A stretch of DNA of 64,000 nucleotides from Chrysomallon squamiferum (GCA_012295275.1 CM022672.1:16043125-16107124), one strand, 5' to 3'. Positions 50,241 through 62,926 are shown, counted from the stretch's first letter. Numbers and translations are program-made. The notes: generated from the letters alone by a model not told the origin.

Positions 50241-51159
50241 ACAAAAAAATACCTGTTCAAGTGAAAATAATAACACTGTCGTGCCATACTTTCTCTTTCA
50301 TACACCAGTAAGCATGTGGTTATTAGCACATACATGTTACCAGGCATGCATGCAATTCCTAGGCTGTGTTATCTGTTACAGAGACTTTCCAAAATCAATA
50401 AATGCAGAAAAGGTATTGAACCAAGACACTGAGGCAACATCAACACATCAGATATAAAACATTATTATTACTATTATTATTATCATCATCATCATCATCA
50501 TCATCATTATTATTGTTATTATTATTATTATCACTATTATTACTGTTGTTGTTGTTATTATTATCATTATTAATGTAATATTTATATTAATAATAATAAT
50601 AATGTTTTATATCATAGAGGTCAGTGTTGCCTATAATAATGATAGTAATAACATGATCAACAACAAATAAATAATTAAAGAAAGAACACATACGAAACCA
50701 ACCAACAGACAAATAAATAAATATCATTTAATACACTTTTTGTTGTGTCAAGTTTCCAGTGATTTTCTTTGGTAATAGTTTCCTGTCAACTAACAGTCAT
50801 AAATAACAAATGACATTCTATATGAAAGTTTATTTAGTTTGGTAATTAAATAACTTCAGTTACCCTCACCTTTGCTGTCACCTGTTCTATAAGTAATGTA
50901 AATGGCTTCTCACAGAGTCAGTTCCCTTGATTACAGGTATCACATAATATATCTATCTGTCTATCTATTCATCTATATATATATATGGAGAATTTTCAGA
51001 ATTGTGATTTGGTAATAAATCACATAAGCAAAAAAAAAAAAATAAAAAATTAACGAATCCTGTTTTTGATAATGATGAAGAAATACTATAAACCAGACAA
51101 AATGTTTTTGATTATCATCAAAAAGTTCATTAAAACTAAAAAAAATTGTATTAATAATG

Positions 51160-51760
51160 CAGAGTTACTTTGCAATAAAATTTTATTATCTTTTTTGCAA
51201 TAATATTGTATTGTTATATTTCACAGTAATATTGTGCAGTTCTAATATAAATATTCTGTTTTATTTCATAATATTGTATTGTCCTATGTTACCTAAAAAC
51301 ATTGTCTTGTCTTATTTGACCAAAAATACTGTATTGTCATATTTACATTAACATCTTAATAAAAATGTAAATTGTTCTATTAAATAATAATTCAGTTTAT
51401 ATTTCACAGTAATACTGTACTGTTTTAATAAAAATTAGGTTCATTTCATAATAATGCAGAGATATTTCACAGAGATATTGTATTGTCTTAATAAAAATGT
51501 ATTATTTTTATCTCATAATAATGCAGTGTTTTTTTTGACAATAATACTATATTGTCTTATTTCATAATATGATACTGTATTATAATATAACAGTATTGTT
51601 TTATTTAAAATGATCCTATGGTTTTATTTAAAATTATCCTGTTGTCATTTCTTAACAGAATAATACTGTCTCACAAAACACTATATTTGTCTTATTTCAT
51701 GTCAGCACTGGAATAAAATTTCATCGCCTTACAGTGAGATCACATTGTGTTATCTAACAA
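51160..51760. repeat. Degenerate AT-rich tandem repeat ('attgtattgtcttatttca' family)
   Basis: The words 'aatattgtattgt', 'cttatttcataataatgcag' and 'ttcacagtaat' recur irregularly over 600 bases with spacing of about 35-60. An old minisatellite is the simplest reading. Confidence 0.65.
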
Positions 51761-51824
51761 CTGTCTTATTTCACATGTATGCTGAGGAGGACTGATCCCA
51801 AAACTTCTCACTCTTTAAGTCAAA

Positions 51825-51852
51825 ATGGCTCCACAGTTGGTGCACCTCAAAG
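51825..51852 (+). CDS. Possible first coding exon (start codon to donor), weak
   Basis: The context CAAAATGGC resembles a good animal start site. It is followed by nine codons reading MAPQLVHLK and one further base, then AAAG|GTAATG, an acceptable donor. The transcript could start upstream, or an acceptor could lie at CTCACTCTTTAAG just 5' (about 51807-51819). The phase (1 base left over) does not fit directly onto the candidate exon at 61437-61484, so other exons would be needed. It does fit one open frame after the strong acceptor at about 59835. Only nine codons support it, so chance is a serious alternative. Confidence 0.18.
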
Positions 51853-52539
51853 GTAATGAAAAATGTTGTTTATCTTCTTTACTGGCACATTTCCTACAGG
51901 GTTAACAGTTCACATTCAACTGCTGAAGACATACACATTTGGCATTTTAAGAAAAAAAAAAATGTTTTAAAAGAAGAAGACAACCAAATTTATCGCATTT
52001 TGCACACCTCTCCACTCCTTGGTTAGGGTTCACTATGTTATGATAAAAGGTCGCAAAGTCAGAACTTCTACAAATAATTTTTATCTCAACACCACCAGAT
52101 CTCTTTGCCTTGCTTATGATTTGCAATCAGACATAACAAAAAGATGAAAAAAAAAAAGGAAGGACAAGAAAGAGAAAAAAAAAAAGAAAAAAAAAAGACC
52201 TGCAAGCAAAAATGTTCTTATCATGTGTTTCTGGTGCTGTAGAAGTGAAAACAGAAATGCTGTGAATCAGTCTACCAACCCACCAAAAGTTTTCAATATC
52301 TCCTAGCTAGCATGCCTTATTTATGTTAGATATTTATGTATTTTTCTTTATTATGGGATGAAAAAAAAAAAAAGGAGAAGAAGAAGAAGAAAAATAAAAT
52401 AAATTAATAATGTTTTTAAAAATATATATATTAAAAAAAAAGCAAACATGTTTGGCAAATAAAAACAGCAGAGGAAAAGATTTAGTCCAGTGACAAAAAG
52501 CAAAACCATCTTTAATGTGAATCTTTGCTCTTTTGGTTT

Positions 52540-52700
52540 GTGTTTTTACCAGGAGCTGGTTTATCACTGTAAACACAAGACATATGTCAGCTGATGCTGG
52601 CACCCCTTGACCTCTGACCTCGCTGGTGTATGAGCTGTTAATCAGATGGCTGACATGACTGAGGGATACAACAATTCAGAGGTTTTTTTTTGTGAAGACA
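52540..52700. promoter_or_regulatory. Mixed island with a perfect DR1 nuclear-receptor motif
   Basis: TGACCTCTGACCT at 52608-52620 is the reverse complement of AGGTCA-G-AGGTCA, a perfect direct repeat with one-base spacing. This is the element bound by RXR, HNF4 or COUP-TF type receptors in animals. It is followed by 'ctgttaatcag' and 'agatggctgacatgac'. A good plus-strand acceptor (TTTGTGTTTTTACCAG) ends at 52551, but no matching exon is clear. The role is inferred from the motif. Confidence 0.35.
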
Positions 52701-52709
52701 TAATTATGA

Positions 52710-53470
52710 TCAACATTTGTGTCTGACACGTTATCAGAACAATTGTTTGGTAACACTGCATTTTCTACTTGTAATAATCATAGTGATGAGATAAATCATT
52801 AACAAAGGCTAATTGTGATACCAACTAAGATCAAGATATTACATCCCAAAGTGATACATATCATTTATAAATATTTTAAAATAGTCCCTCATGATTATCA
52901 CTTACAAGCTTTCTTAATAAGGTCATGTTGAGCACATACAAAACTTATTATCACTGTTGTTATTACAAAGATAATGATAAATATCTTTTATAAATATTTT
53001 AACACAATCATTATAATACTCCCTCAAATAGATAAATGTATGGCTATCTAGATCTATTATACACATTTTCCATAAAGAATGATTCAGTTTTATTTCCTGA
53101 ATCCTGCTGTAAATGTACTTCAAGCTATAGTTATATTTACAATCATCATCCTCATCATCATAGATTTGATTAATATCGTCACTATTATGATCCCTATTAT
53201 CAACATTTCTGCACCATTTTTATCATCAACATCATCATCAATAGATTTTATTAATATCATCATCATCATTATGATCCTCATTTTCATCATCAGTTCTTCA
53301 GTATTTCATTAGTAACATTATCATTATCATCATCATTGTGATTATGATCTCCATTTTCATTAACACTTCTTCAATATTTCGTTAATAAAATAATCCTTAT
53401 TACCATTGCTATCATGTCTGTCAGTAAGATCTCCATTATCAATATTTCTGCACTACTTTTATTAATAATC
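52710..53470. other. AT-rich DNA with ATC-type trinucleotides, no gene seen
   Basis: CATCAT/TCATCA stretches at 53140-53330 and a degenerate duplication of 'atcatcatca.tagatttgattaatatc'. Confidence 0.5.
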
Positions 53471-53725
53471 ATAATTTTCTTCTTCTTCTTCTTCTTCGTA
53501 CCTTGTGGTGATGATTAACTCATGTGTTGAAACTTTCTCACTCCCAGGCTGAAGTGTGGGCACACATCTGACCCAAACCTCACAGAGGCCATACATCACC
53601 AAGTCACCACTTGACAGGTTGAGAAGGCAAAACAAACATGTCACACAAACAAAGCTATTCACCAAATCTAAGCCACTGTTATCCTCAGTCAAACCATACA
53701 GTAAGACATTTGTTATTTCTGCCAT
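53470..53725 (-). other. Open, mixed-sequence block of uncertain nature
   Basis: On the minus strand a T-run and CCTTATAAG precede ATGGCAGAAATAACAAATG. The frame then stays open for 87 codons to an E-rich tail made by the (CTT) array at 53476-53496. A donor-like AAG|GTACGA lies at about 53500. The middle is fairly GC-rich and encodes a cysteine- and leucine-rich peptide with no recognised domain. It could be an exon, or a repeat relic that happens to lack stops. I lean to the latter. Confidence 0.2.
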
Positions 53726-53914
53726 TTCACTTATAAGGAAAAAAAAAAAAAAAAATTATTATTGTTATTATTTGCTCTTTTATTTTCTTCTTCTTTTTTT
53801 TTCTTTTTGTATCTGGTTTTTTTTTTTTTTTTTTCCTCTCTATTTTTCTTTTTTTTATTATTTCAATTATAGATTTTGTGAGTTTTTTTTTTTTCAATAT
53901 GGCCCCCATTAATC

Positions 53915-55198
53915 ACACAGGTCAGACATGGCATTTGAATGACTTTTCCACATGAAAAGATTATCAAACTGTCATGGTTTGGCTTTGCTAAGCAGCAAGA
54001 ATTTTAAAGCATTGAACTACAGATAAGAAAACAATTTAAAAAAAAAAAAATAGAAAAATCATTCCAAACTGACCTCTTTAGATGATAAGCATATGCTGTT
54101 AATTTCATTTTTTTTTTATTATTCAAGTCTTCTATTTAATTTTGTAAGAAAATCCTATTTTTTAAATTTCATTTTTTCATTATTTATTTATTTAAATTTT
54201 ATTGATTTCTTGATTTTAATTTTTTTTAAATAAATCAACTTCTGTATTTTTTAAATAATTTATTTTCGCATTTATGCTTAATTTATCTTACTTTTTATTA
54301 ATAAATTTATATATTTACTGATTTCTTTTTTCTGTTAATAGTTTTTGTTTGTATTTTCAACTTCAGTATATGGGTTCATCTATTTTACTATTTTTATGTG
54401 TGAAAGTTTCATATCTGCATAAAATAGTATTACTGTTATTTAACATAAATGATCGCACACATACAAATGACATAAACTTATATATAAGAGGAAACTGAAG
54501 CAACATAATACACACACACATCTAAAAACATTTGTGAAAACAAAGCATCCAGTCTGAATTCAAAGTTTTAACTGAAGCTACAAAGAATGGAACTGACACA
54601 TTAAACCTATTATTAAGACAAAAATCATCATAAGCTAGGGCATAACATATCATACCACAACATTTCAACCATATGCATGGTAATGATGATTATTTTCTTA
54701 AACAGTTATATAAATTTAAATTATTTTAATGGAGGTCACAATACAACTAAAGGTTACAGTACCCCATGAGGTACTTTTCACACACCAGTGGACAAGACAA
54801 ACAAATTAATAAATAACTAATCTCTATTTAACATCTAGGCAATGATGCATAACACTCACTGCACCAAACATGTGTGTGTAATTTAATTTTCATTATCATG
54901 ATTTTTTTTTTTGATTTTTTTAAATCCTGTATACACATCCACTTTATTTTTTTGGTTTTTTCTTTTGCATAAATATTAGTTATCTGAGTCAGTACTACTG
55001 AGTGTATTTATGTAGATTAATTTCCTTTTTTTTTATCTTTCCCCCAGTTACTAATTATGTAATTTTTATTATCAGTTTCTTTTCTTTTTTTCTGAATATA
55101 TCAAATTCACATTCAGCATGTACTACAGGAATGTATTTTCTTTTTCTTATTATATGGACTGAACATAAGTATTCAATAAAAATAAAGTACTTTACAAA
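53915..55198. other. AT-rich DNA, no gene seen
   Basis: T-rich low-complexity DNA at 54100-54360 and unremarkable mixed sequence elsewhere. Confidence 0.5.
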
Positions 55199-55200
55199 TG

Positions 55201-55337
<137 letters not shown>

Positions 55338-55349
55338 ACTCACTCTCAC

Positions 55350-56440
55350 TCTCCACTGTAACCCATATAATTTAAACTAATTCAAGTCAGTTAATTTATA
55401 CTGTCCAGGACTTTTAGCCCATGGTTACAAGAAGAAGCCATACAATGAACACTAATGACCAACATCAGAACTCTATTTTCAAATTTGTGTGGCTTTTCAT
55501 TGGCCTCAGAGTTAATAAATCTGTACCTCATTATCACATAATAATATAACAATAGTAGTATAATCTATAATTATTGTGTTAAAAATAATTTAAATTTTCT
55601 TAATTTTTTTTTGTCTCTCAGTTTTCAACTTTTCCCTAGTCCAATTATTTTATAAAAATTGAACATGACTACCCATAAACTTTAGAAAACATATCAAAAC
55701 TTAATTCAATTTATTACAAACAGTTTGATTGGCTGTTACAAACACTGTATCAACTATTGAAAACTACTTTCATAAAAACTGGTCATCATTAGCTTATGAA
55801 TGTCTTCTTGTTTCCTTATCTTCCAAAGTGAAATTCAAAATTACCTATGGGGATTTATTTCAATATAAAATGTATTAACTCTGGCCAAGGGGGAAAAAAA
55901 AACCTCAGGGGAAGAAGATAGATAATGACCTCCAAACCTTGTTAATTAGACTGGTATCCTCAGGTATTTGGCTCAAATTCAGAGCCAGCTTTTTCGGATT
56001 TATCAGTTTGGTATGAGAAAATTTTATTCATCTGTCTGTGAAATTAAAAGAGAAAAAATAATCCAACCTGTCATCAGTGGATATTTGTAGAAAAATCCCT
56101 CATGAAGGAAATGACATGAATCTGAAATTAACTTTAAAACAAAAAACACTGGAAAAAAACAATTTCTAATTTAACAATGAGTTAAGTGCAAACACAAATG
56201 GTCAGATGTATTTGGTGTGCATATAATCAAGAATTTTTTTTTCATCCCACTCTATAATCAGTGAAATTTAGGCCTGTCCCTTGATGTTTGTGCCATATAA
56301 TCAAACTAAGGTATATTTTTAATCAAACTATATCACTGTATTATTTTGTTTTCTTTTGATGGGTTATTCTTTTAAAGGATCTTCTAATATGATGTGTTCT
56401 GAGTCACAGGATTAGTCTAGTTTAATAGATTTTTAGTTCT
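55350..56440. other. AT-rich DNA, no gene seen
   Basis: Mixed sequence without strong splice pairs or repeats. Confidence 0.45.
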
Positions 56441-56536
56441 TAAGTATATTTATGTATATTTATATGTCTCTGTATGTGTGGGTGTACATCTGTACGTGTA
56501 TATGTATGTATGTATGTGTGTGTGTATGTACATATG

Positions 56537-56538
<2 letters not shown>

Positions 56539-56570
<32 letters not shown>
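56539..56570. repeat. (TG)16 microsatellite
   Basis: Perfect TG array. A 159-codon stop-free stretch (56452-56931, plus) begins in it but is not otherwise gene-like. Confidence 0.95.
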
Positions 56571-56571
<1 letters not shown>

Positions 56572-57393
56572 ATGCATTATTATTTATTTGATTTTTTAGT
56601 GCCAGTTAATTTGTTTTTCTTAATTCCTGTGATAATAACATGGTTTTCTACCAAAGTTTTTGATAACAAAATGGCTGACATCATTTATCACTTCTTCCTG
56701 TGTGTTTGCAGACAAATACTGATAGGCTTACAATGTGGCTTATTAACATTTTTTTTTGTTTGGTCTTTTTGGCAGGTGTTAAATAAACACGATAATTTAA
56801 TTTATATTTTATGTTTGCAATTTCCATATCAAAGTTCCAATCTCAAGTTCAAAAGAAATAAAATAAAATATAAAATGAATGGGAAGAAAAAAGTTTTAAA
56901 AGTTATTATCTTTTTTCTGTTTTTTTATTGAGTGAAAGAATTTCTGATTTTAAATAGATTTGTGATTTATTTGAAAAATAAATAAGTAAGCATAAATTTT
57001 AATACTTTCAAATGAAAAAATTAAAATAATAGTAATAAAATTACTAAATAAAAGTGAGCTTAAATAAACACAGAAAATAAAAATGATATGTGTGTGAAAT
57101 AAAAAATCATATAGAAGTGATTTAATGTTTAACTTGACAAATTTTCCAGGTACACTCTACATCAACAGATAACTACAATACCTGTTCAGTAAAAATAAAA
57201 AAGTAAAAATTAAATATAAAACTGAAAGAGGAATATTTACTCATTTACTCATTTTCTTCTTGAAGTGAAAAAAAGAAAAATTTTGGAATTTATTAACTCA
57301 GTATGAAACAGTTACTGCATTTACCACAAAACCACAGAATGCACATTCAACCTAACAACTAGTATGAAAAATTGTAAAATCAATAAAAATAAT

Positions 57394-57420
57394 AAAAAAA
57401 AAAAAAAAAAAAAAAAAAAA
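57394..57420. repeat. Poly(A) run, 27 bp
   Basis: Uninterrupted A run bordering the mixed island at 57430-57760. Confidence 0.95.
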
Positions 57421-57429
57421 CAGAGATAG

Positions 57430-57760
57430 AGAAAAAACTCCTGCTGATCAATGATTCGTAACGTCATAAGATTAGTTGAGACTTAATAAGACATGAAGCT
57501 GATTACGAAAACAAGCCTGGACCTCAGCTGCTCTAGATTGACTTAATTGACCAATCAGAAAAACTCTTACATTGATGAAAATTTCTCACAAATTTATTCC
57601 ACACCATGAAGCCAACTAGAATACCAGAAGCCCTACATCCACATTATTACAAAAATTGGTACTCCAGGGAAGGCAAGCTTGTAGGTCAGTGCTCCAAGCT
57701 TTAGCAAGCTCTGGTTAGTCACTTCCAGCCATCTGATGAAGTAGTAGTAGTTAGGCAAAT
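57430..57760. other. Mixed-sequence island, possible regulatory element
   Basis: Holds ACGTCAT (57461-57467, CRE/ATF-like), CAGCTG (57526-57531, E-box) and CCAATCA (57551-57557, CCAAT-type) in a repeat-free stretch beside the poly(A) run. No exon is evident. Motif calls are by eye. Confidence 0.28.
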
Positions 57761-57764
57761 CTGT

Positions 57765-59735
57765 TATTAATAAGACAGATAGTGGTGTCTATCCTATCAT
57801 TAAATAAAGTCCAGAAATAGAACATATTTCCAGTGATGCATTATTTATTTGAGCTAATATATGGTATTGTATAACCCACTTTTCTAAGACCTGTTAAAGT
57901 TGAGTATTATTTTTTTACTACTATAGAAGCAATATGGTTATATACATGGATACATATGTATGTATGGATACTCGTGTAAAGAAATAATGCCTGCAGATAA
58001 ATAAAATCTATGCAAGGCAAGTATAACCAAGTAAACCATTTGTAACTGAAGGACTGAAATGAAAATTAATAAACTTCTGACATAATAATAATGCTTAAAA
58101 GCTTACACAACCACGTAACAAGTTTACCTACCCCAAAATTACCAGAATACACTAATCCTATTCACAATGCCTCGACATAAACATAATCAATTCAGGCAAA
58201 TGTGACTGTGTAAAATGTCTTGCCTAACAGTGTTGAAATCATTTTCTTATTCATAATGCTTCAACATAAATATGTGGGCTAATGTAACCATTTCACTGTG
58301 TAATTGCTTGCCCAGTTAACTGTGGATAAATGAAAATTATTATTCTCCTTGTAATGAAATAAAACTCCATTATGGTTTACGTTAATGGAAATAAAGTGTT
58401 TGATACAAAGTCTATTACAGTTTAGCGCAAGACAAAGCTGTTATGGTGAAGATGTACAATGGCTTATTGAGAAACGTGATCCGAAAAACTTAATAACAAG
58501 CCAGGAAGTAAAGCAAGATTTGTTCTCTTGTTATCTTCCCTGTACAATACAGTTAATAGACTGTTAGCTAACATGAAATAAAACACAGGTTGTATAGACT
58601 GTCGTAATCAATAATGGGATGTGTGATATTACTTAAAACTCTAGGGTTTGTTTCCAGTATGAAACAAAGTAAAAATGTAACAGTAATGATAAGAAAAAGA
58701 AGAAAATAAAAAATATCAAAACAAAATCACAACAATCTTTAAGAGATTTTAAGTATTTTTGTAGTAGGTACTCGAATTGACTTTGAACCAAAGGAAAGTT
58801 AAGTTTCCTCACTTTTAATTGTTTGCTTAAAATGTTATTTTCTGGTTTGATATTCTGTAAAAGGTTCAAGTGTGACTATGTATACTTGTAATTAAGGTGT
58901 CTGAGTTACCTGAATGAGAATGTTAATTTGTGGTTTAAGGAAAAAAGAGTTTGTTGCTTCAGTGACACACACAAAAACATCTGTTTATTAAATCAAATAT
59001 TTATTTACTGTGTAAGTATTCAGATGTATCTGTATGTGTGAATATATTTTTAATTTGTGTGTACAGAAATAGAGAAAGTGAAAGTGAGAGAAGGGCGAGA
59101 TAAACAGAGATAACAAAAGAGATATATATTCATGTGTTTGTTTCCACAGGAGTACAAAAGTATGCAAGTGTGTGTATCTGTATATCTGTATGAGTGTGTG
59201 TTTATGTACATTTGTTTGCATGAGGGTGTATATGTCTATGTTCACATACATTGAACTTATCTCAGTATAAAAGATATGTAGTAGATAAAGCAATCCACTT
59301 TTAGTAACAGAATATTAAACTGCTACCATCTGTATTCATAAACATCCCCATCAATAGTGCCAACCCATAAACCAGATATACTGAGCCGGGGAAAAAAACT
59401 GACTGACAGTGGAAAAAGAAAAAAGAGTGACAGAATGTGAGAAAGAAAGGAAGAGGAAAACAAGATAGAGAAAACAATAACAAGAGAAAGAAGAGCAAGA
59501 GAGAAAGCCAAATTACATGAATATACAAATAAATTAAATTACATTATGGAGAAAGGGGTCAATGCATTAGTTCTGTATTAATCAGAAAGATATTTCAAAT
59601 TTTCATGAAACCATACATAACATAATTAAATAAAGTAACATCCAGTGACCTACTTCCATCTTAATCCTGTCAGTTCCAGTCTTCTTTACCTAATTGCAAA
59701 TCAAGCCAATTTGGAAAATCACATATTCATTTCAA
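57765..59735. other. AT-rich DNA, no supported gene
   Basis: A 60-codon open stretch at 58385-58567 (plus) looks somewhat protein-like but has no splice support. Confidence 0.4.
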
Positions 59736-59739
59736 TTTC

Positions 59740-59766
59740 TTTTTTTTTTTTTTTTTTTTTTTTTTT
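59740..59766. repeat. Poly(T) run, 27 bp
   Basis: The T run continues into a T/C-rich tract that ends in a very strong splice-acceptor-like TTTTTTTCTTCGCAG at about 59835. Confidence 0.94.
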
Positions 59767-60239
59767 CTTAAATCTTATTTTCTTCTTTTCTTTTCAATTT
59801 CTTCTTTGTTCATATTTTTCTTTTTTTCTTCGCAGAATTCTGTTGTGAATGTCGACTATATCTTAACATGCCACACAACATCCACTTGCCACTAATATCA
59901 ACTGCAGAACAGTTGTTGGGAGAACACAATTGGCACTAATTACTGCTATCTCTAATTCTTAGTGATTATCTCTGAACTCAGATCCATGGTCATGGATCAG
60001 ATGAAAGAAAAAAGAAGAAAAAAATGCCATTAGTTTTAATCAATTATCTCAACCAGACATTCTATCTGAAGTTTGCATCTCAGAAATCAGTGACATTTTC
60101 TTCTGTTAATGATTAACATTATGAATTTAAAACGATTTTTAACAAGCTCTTTGTTTTTGGGGCTTTTTTTAACTGATTAGACAAGATGTCTGACAAACGA
60201 TGGCTTACAAATTCAATACTTGTCAGTGCAGCCATTGCG

Positions 60240-61010
60240 GTATTGTTTTTTTATCATTGTTATTGCTAGAATCCCCATTTTACTTTGGTTCTGCTGTAGT
60301 TATTATTACATAAGTAGAGTACAAATCTCCAGTGTGTTTGGGTGACATATTATTACTTCAGATTTAAATTTTTAAAGTGTCTGTTACAGCCACTTCTATA
60401 GTAAATATTATTAGCTCGGTGGAATGGAGTATTTGTCTAAGAAATAAAGGCTTATGAGATTAATCCTTCTGAGTACACCCAACTGTGTTACTTCATATCA
60501 GAAGGGTATATTTAATAGCTTGGTTCTGCTGTATCACAAAATCATAATGTCCGTCACGAGTTGCAGTAATTAGATTGATCTTCCTTGGAAGGTCCATGGT
60601 TACTTACTGTTCAAGTGACTGTTGTAGGATGTTTCTACTGATCTTAATACAGTAATGGATTGTAATTAAATGATTAAAATGTTTGACTATGAAATGACTG
60701 GTTTCTTCTTATTTATTCAGTTGATATTATTGCAAAATGTGTGTTACTGCATGTTTCTACTCTAATTTATATTACCTAAGGAGATTTCCTTAGCACAGTG
60801 CTACATTTTTCATTCACATTTTTACAAAATTGCTTTTCTACTAGTATTTTTAGTGAAGTTAATTCTGTAAAACCAGGTTTGGTAGTTAGAGGATTTCCTT
60901 AAGTTGCGATGGTTCTCATAGTTAGTTGTTAACTATTTCCCCTTTTTGTTTTTGTTGGGAGTCTGCTACTGCATGGTTCTACTGTAACTGATTAATTAAA
61001 CCAAGAGGCT
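60240..61010. repeat. Very degenerate repeat, spacing about 230 bp
   Basis: 'ttggttctgctgta' near 60284 and 60521, 'gttactgcatg.ttctactctaa' near 60743 and 'ctactgcatggttctactgtaa' near 60965 suggest an old tandem family. Divergence is high and the limits are uncertain. Confidence 0.4.
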
Positions 61011-61141
61011 GAACTGCACTAGTTTCAGGATCAGTTCTTTCTATCTGCTCATTGTGATATTTTCCTTTCCAACCAGTGCTCTGATAAACATCATATTAAA
61101 AGTACTTTATGTTTTCCCATTTATTGGAATGTGTTAACTCC

Positions 61142-61164
61142 TTTTTTTTTTTTTTTTTTTTTTT
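61142..61164. repeat. Poly(T) run, 23 bp
   Basis: Uninterrupted T run. Confidence 0.94.
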
Positions 61165-61436
61165 CACACATGAAACAAAACCAGAAAAATGCCATTAATA
61201 ACCATTAGTATTAAAATGTATTGAGATCTCATTGAGCTGCCATTCATTGAAAATGACTTCAGAAATGACAAAATCAATAAATTATCTGTGTTGACAAAGA
61301 TTTCATTTTAATCCATTGTGACAAATGTTTTTTTTTTCTCTCTCTCTCTCTCTTTTCCTTTAGAAGTAACTACTGATATATTTAAGTGTGATTTTCTTTT
61401 CTTTTTTTTTTCTTTTTTTAAATTGTAGACAAATAG

Positions 61437-61484
61437 ACAAAGATTAAAGACCTGCTGGGTGATGATCAACTGAAAAGTGTAGAT
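61437..61484 (+). CDS. Candidate internal coding exon, 48 bp, gene unknown
   Basis: A long T/C run (61392-61419) leads to two nested AG acceptors, one at 61427-61428 and one ending at 61436. With the second, exactly 48 bases run to a consensus donor GAT|GTAAGTG. Frame 1 is the only open frame and reads TKIKDLLGDDQLKSVD, phase 0 in and phase 0 out. The hydrophilic, charged peptide with spaced leucines would suit a helical or coiled-coil segment. With the upstream acceptor all three frames contain a stop. The strand is opposite to the candidates at 657-691 and 33187-33233, so it would belong to another gene. No family is recognised. Confidence 0.4.
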
Positions 61485-61489
61485 GTAAG

Positions 61490-62740
61490 TGTTGCCAAGT
61501 CAAAAGGAAATAATGTAAGAAAGTCAGGGAATGATTCATTTCTCAGACTGTGGCAACAGTCTCTTAATCAACTGGAAACAGATAACAATTTTGTTATTTC
61601 AGGAATTGATTTATGTTTTTATTTAAAAATTTCATCTTTCTTTTATTATTTTTGGTATTGGGATTTGGGGGGTTTTGTGGGTTTTTGGGGGGGTTTTTTT
61701 GCTTCTTTATTTATTTTTAATTTTGATTTAATTTTTTTTTTTCTTTAAATATTCCATTTTTTAAAGTTGTAGGCATAAAAATAGCCCATCACCAAATTTT
61801 ACTATGAAACGTTACAACACAAAACTTTTGACTTAATTGCATGGTTACTTCTATCAGCAAATACAAGAAATTGTTCATATGTACTTTCATACATACAGCA
61901 GAAGTCTTTCATTTAAAACAGTACTGGAAACAGTATGCAACATGAAAAAGACCAACTAGAAAGACAATCTAGAATAACTAATGATACAGGACCAGTGAGT
62001 AGTCAATTCAGTGAGCTATAGACAGACCACTGCTTCCTTCAATATAAATTATTAAACCACTTAACTGCATGTTAACCAAATAAAGTTTAATACTGGAATG
62101 AAAACAAAGTTTAATTACATTTACAGTAGCTAATTACACTCAGAAGTAGTTAAATTTCACTGACCTATTGATTTACACACTGTAACAACAAACAAACAGA
62201 GAATCATTATGTGACACAAGTTTAACAATGTTTGTTCTTCCTGATATTCATCTGCCAGTGTACACACACAATTAGCACTGGCTAATGACAGTCAGTGTTG
62301 TAATCTAAATCTAATTTATGGCTGACTGGGTGAAAGATGAAGTATATTTAATTACCAGGAATCAATGTTCTATTAGAAAAGTAAACTTTAATAAAAACCC
62401 TGTTTATGAGAATGCATACATTAAAATTAAAATCCATAGGCTACCGGGTTACTAAATGTAATTTGTATTAGTCTTTGGTCTTACAATGTTTATTACATAC
62501 TTGTAAATATGTATGTCTAATACAATCTTTTTAGGAACATTCATCCATATGCATACCCCTAACATATGTAAAATTGTGTGTGTGGGCATGCAAAATGTGT
62601 AATAAATATCATCACCACTACATTAATATATTTTTAAAAATGCACGAAGACAGACCAAACAACAGTGAACATACATTTATTCTGCACATGTATATACACT
62701 CAAACAGAAAGCCATGTACAAACACATACATTAACCATAC
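61490..62740. other. AT-rich DNA, no gene seen
   Basis: A G/T-rich stretch at 61655-61705 ('ttggggggttttgtgggttttt') and mixed sequence. Nothing coding was found after the candidate exon. Confidence 0.45.
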
Positions 62741-62744
62741 TCAT

Positions 62745-62745
<1 letters not shown>

Positions 62746-62787
<42 letters not shown>
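62746..62787. repeat. (CA)21 microsatellite
   Basis: Perfect CA array of 42 bases. Confidence 0.96.
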
Positions 62788-62789
<2 letters not shown>

Positions 62790-62926
62790 TAAATACTCAA
62801 ATGCACATGCACAGACAATTACAATATACTGACCAAGATACATGTAAATTACAGATTATAGACAGTTACAGTATACTTATTTTACATACACACCTACTTT
62901 ACATACTATATCCAACAAACCATATA

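Larger units (their letters stand above)
49350..51150. other. AT-rich DNA with CA, TG, ATC and TTA arrays, no supported gene
   Basis: Donor-like sites on the minus strand at 49961 and 50090 (GTAAGT) and at 50868 (AAG|GTGAGG) each have short open frames behind them, but no convincing acceptor. Confidence 0.4.

Noticed and set aside
50871-50909. Minus-strand block before AAG|GTGAGG, open as KPFTLLIEQVTAK
   Set aside because: A good donor, but the needed acceptor has almost no pyrimidine tract.
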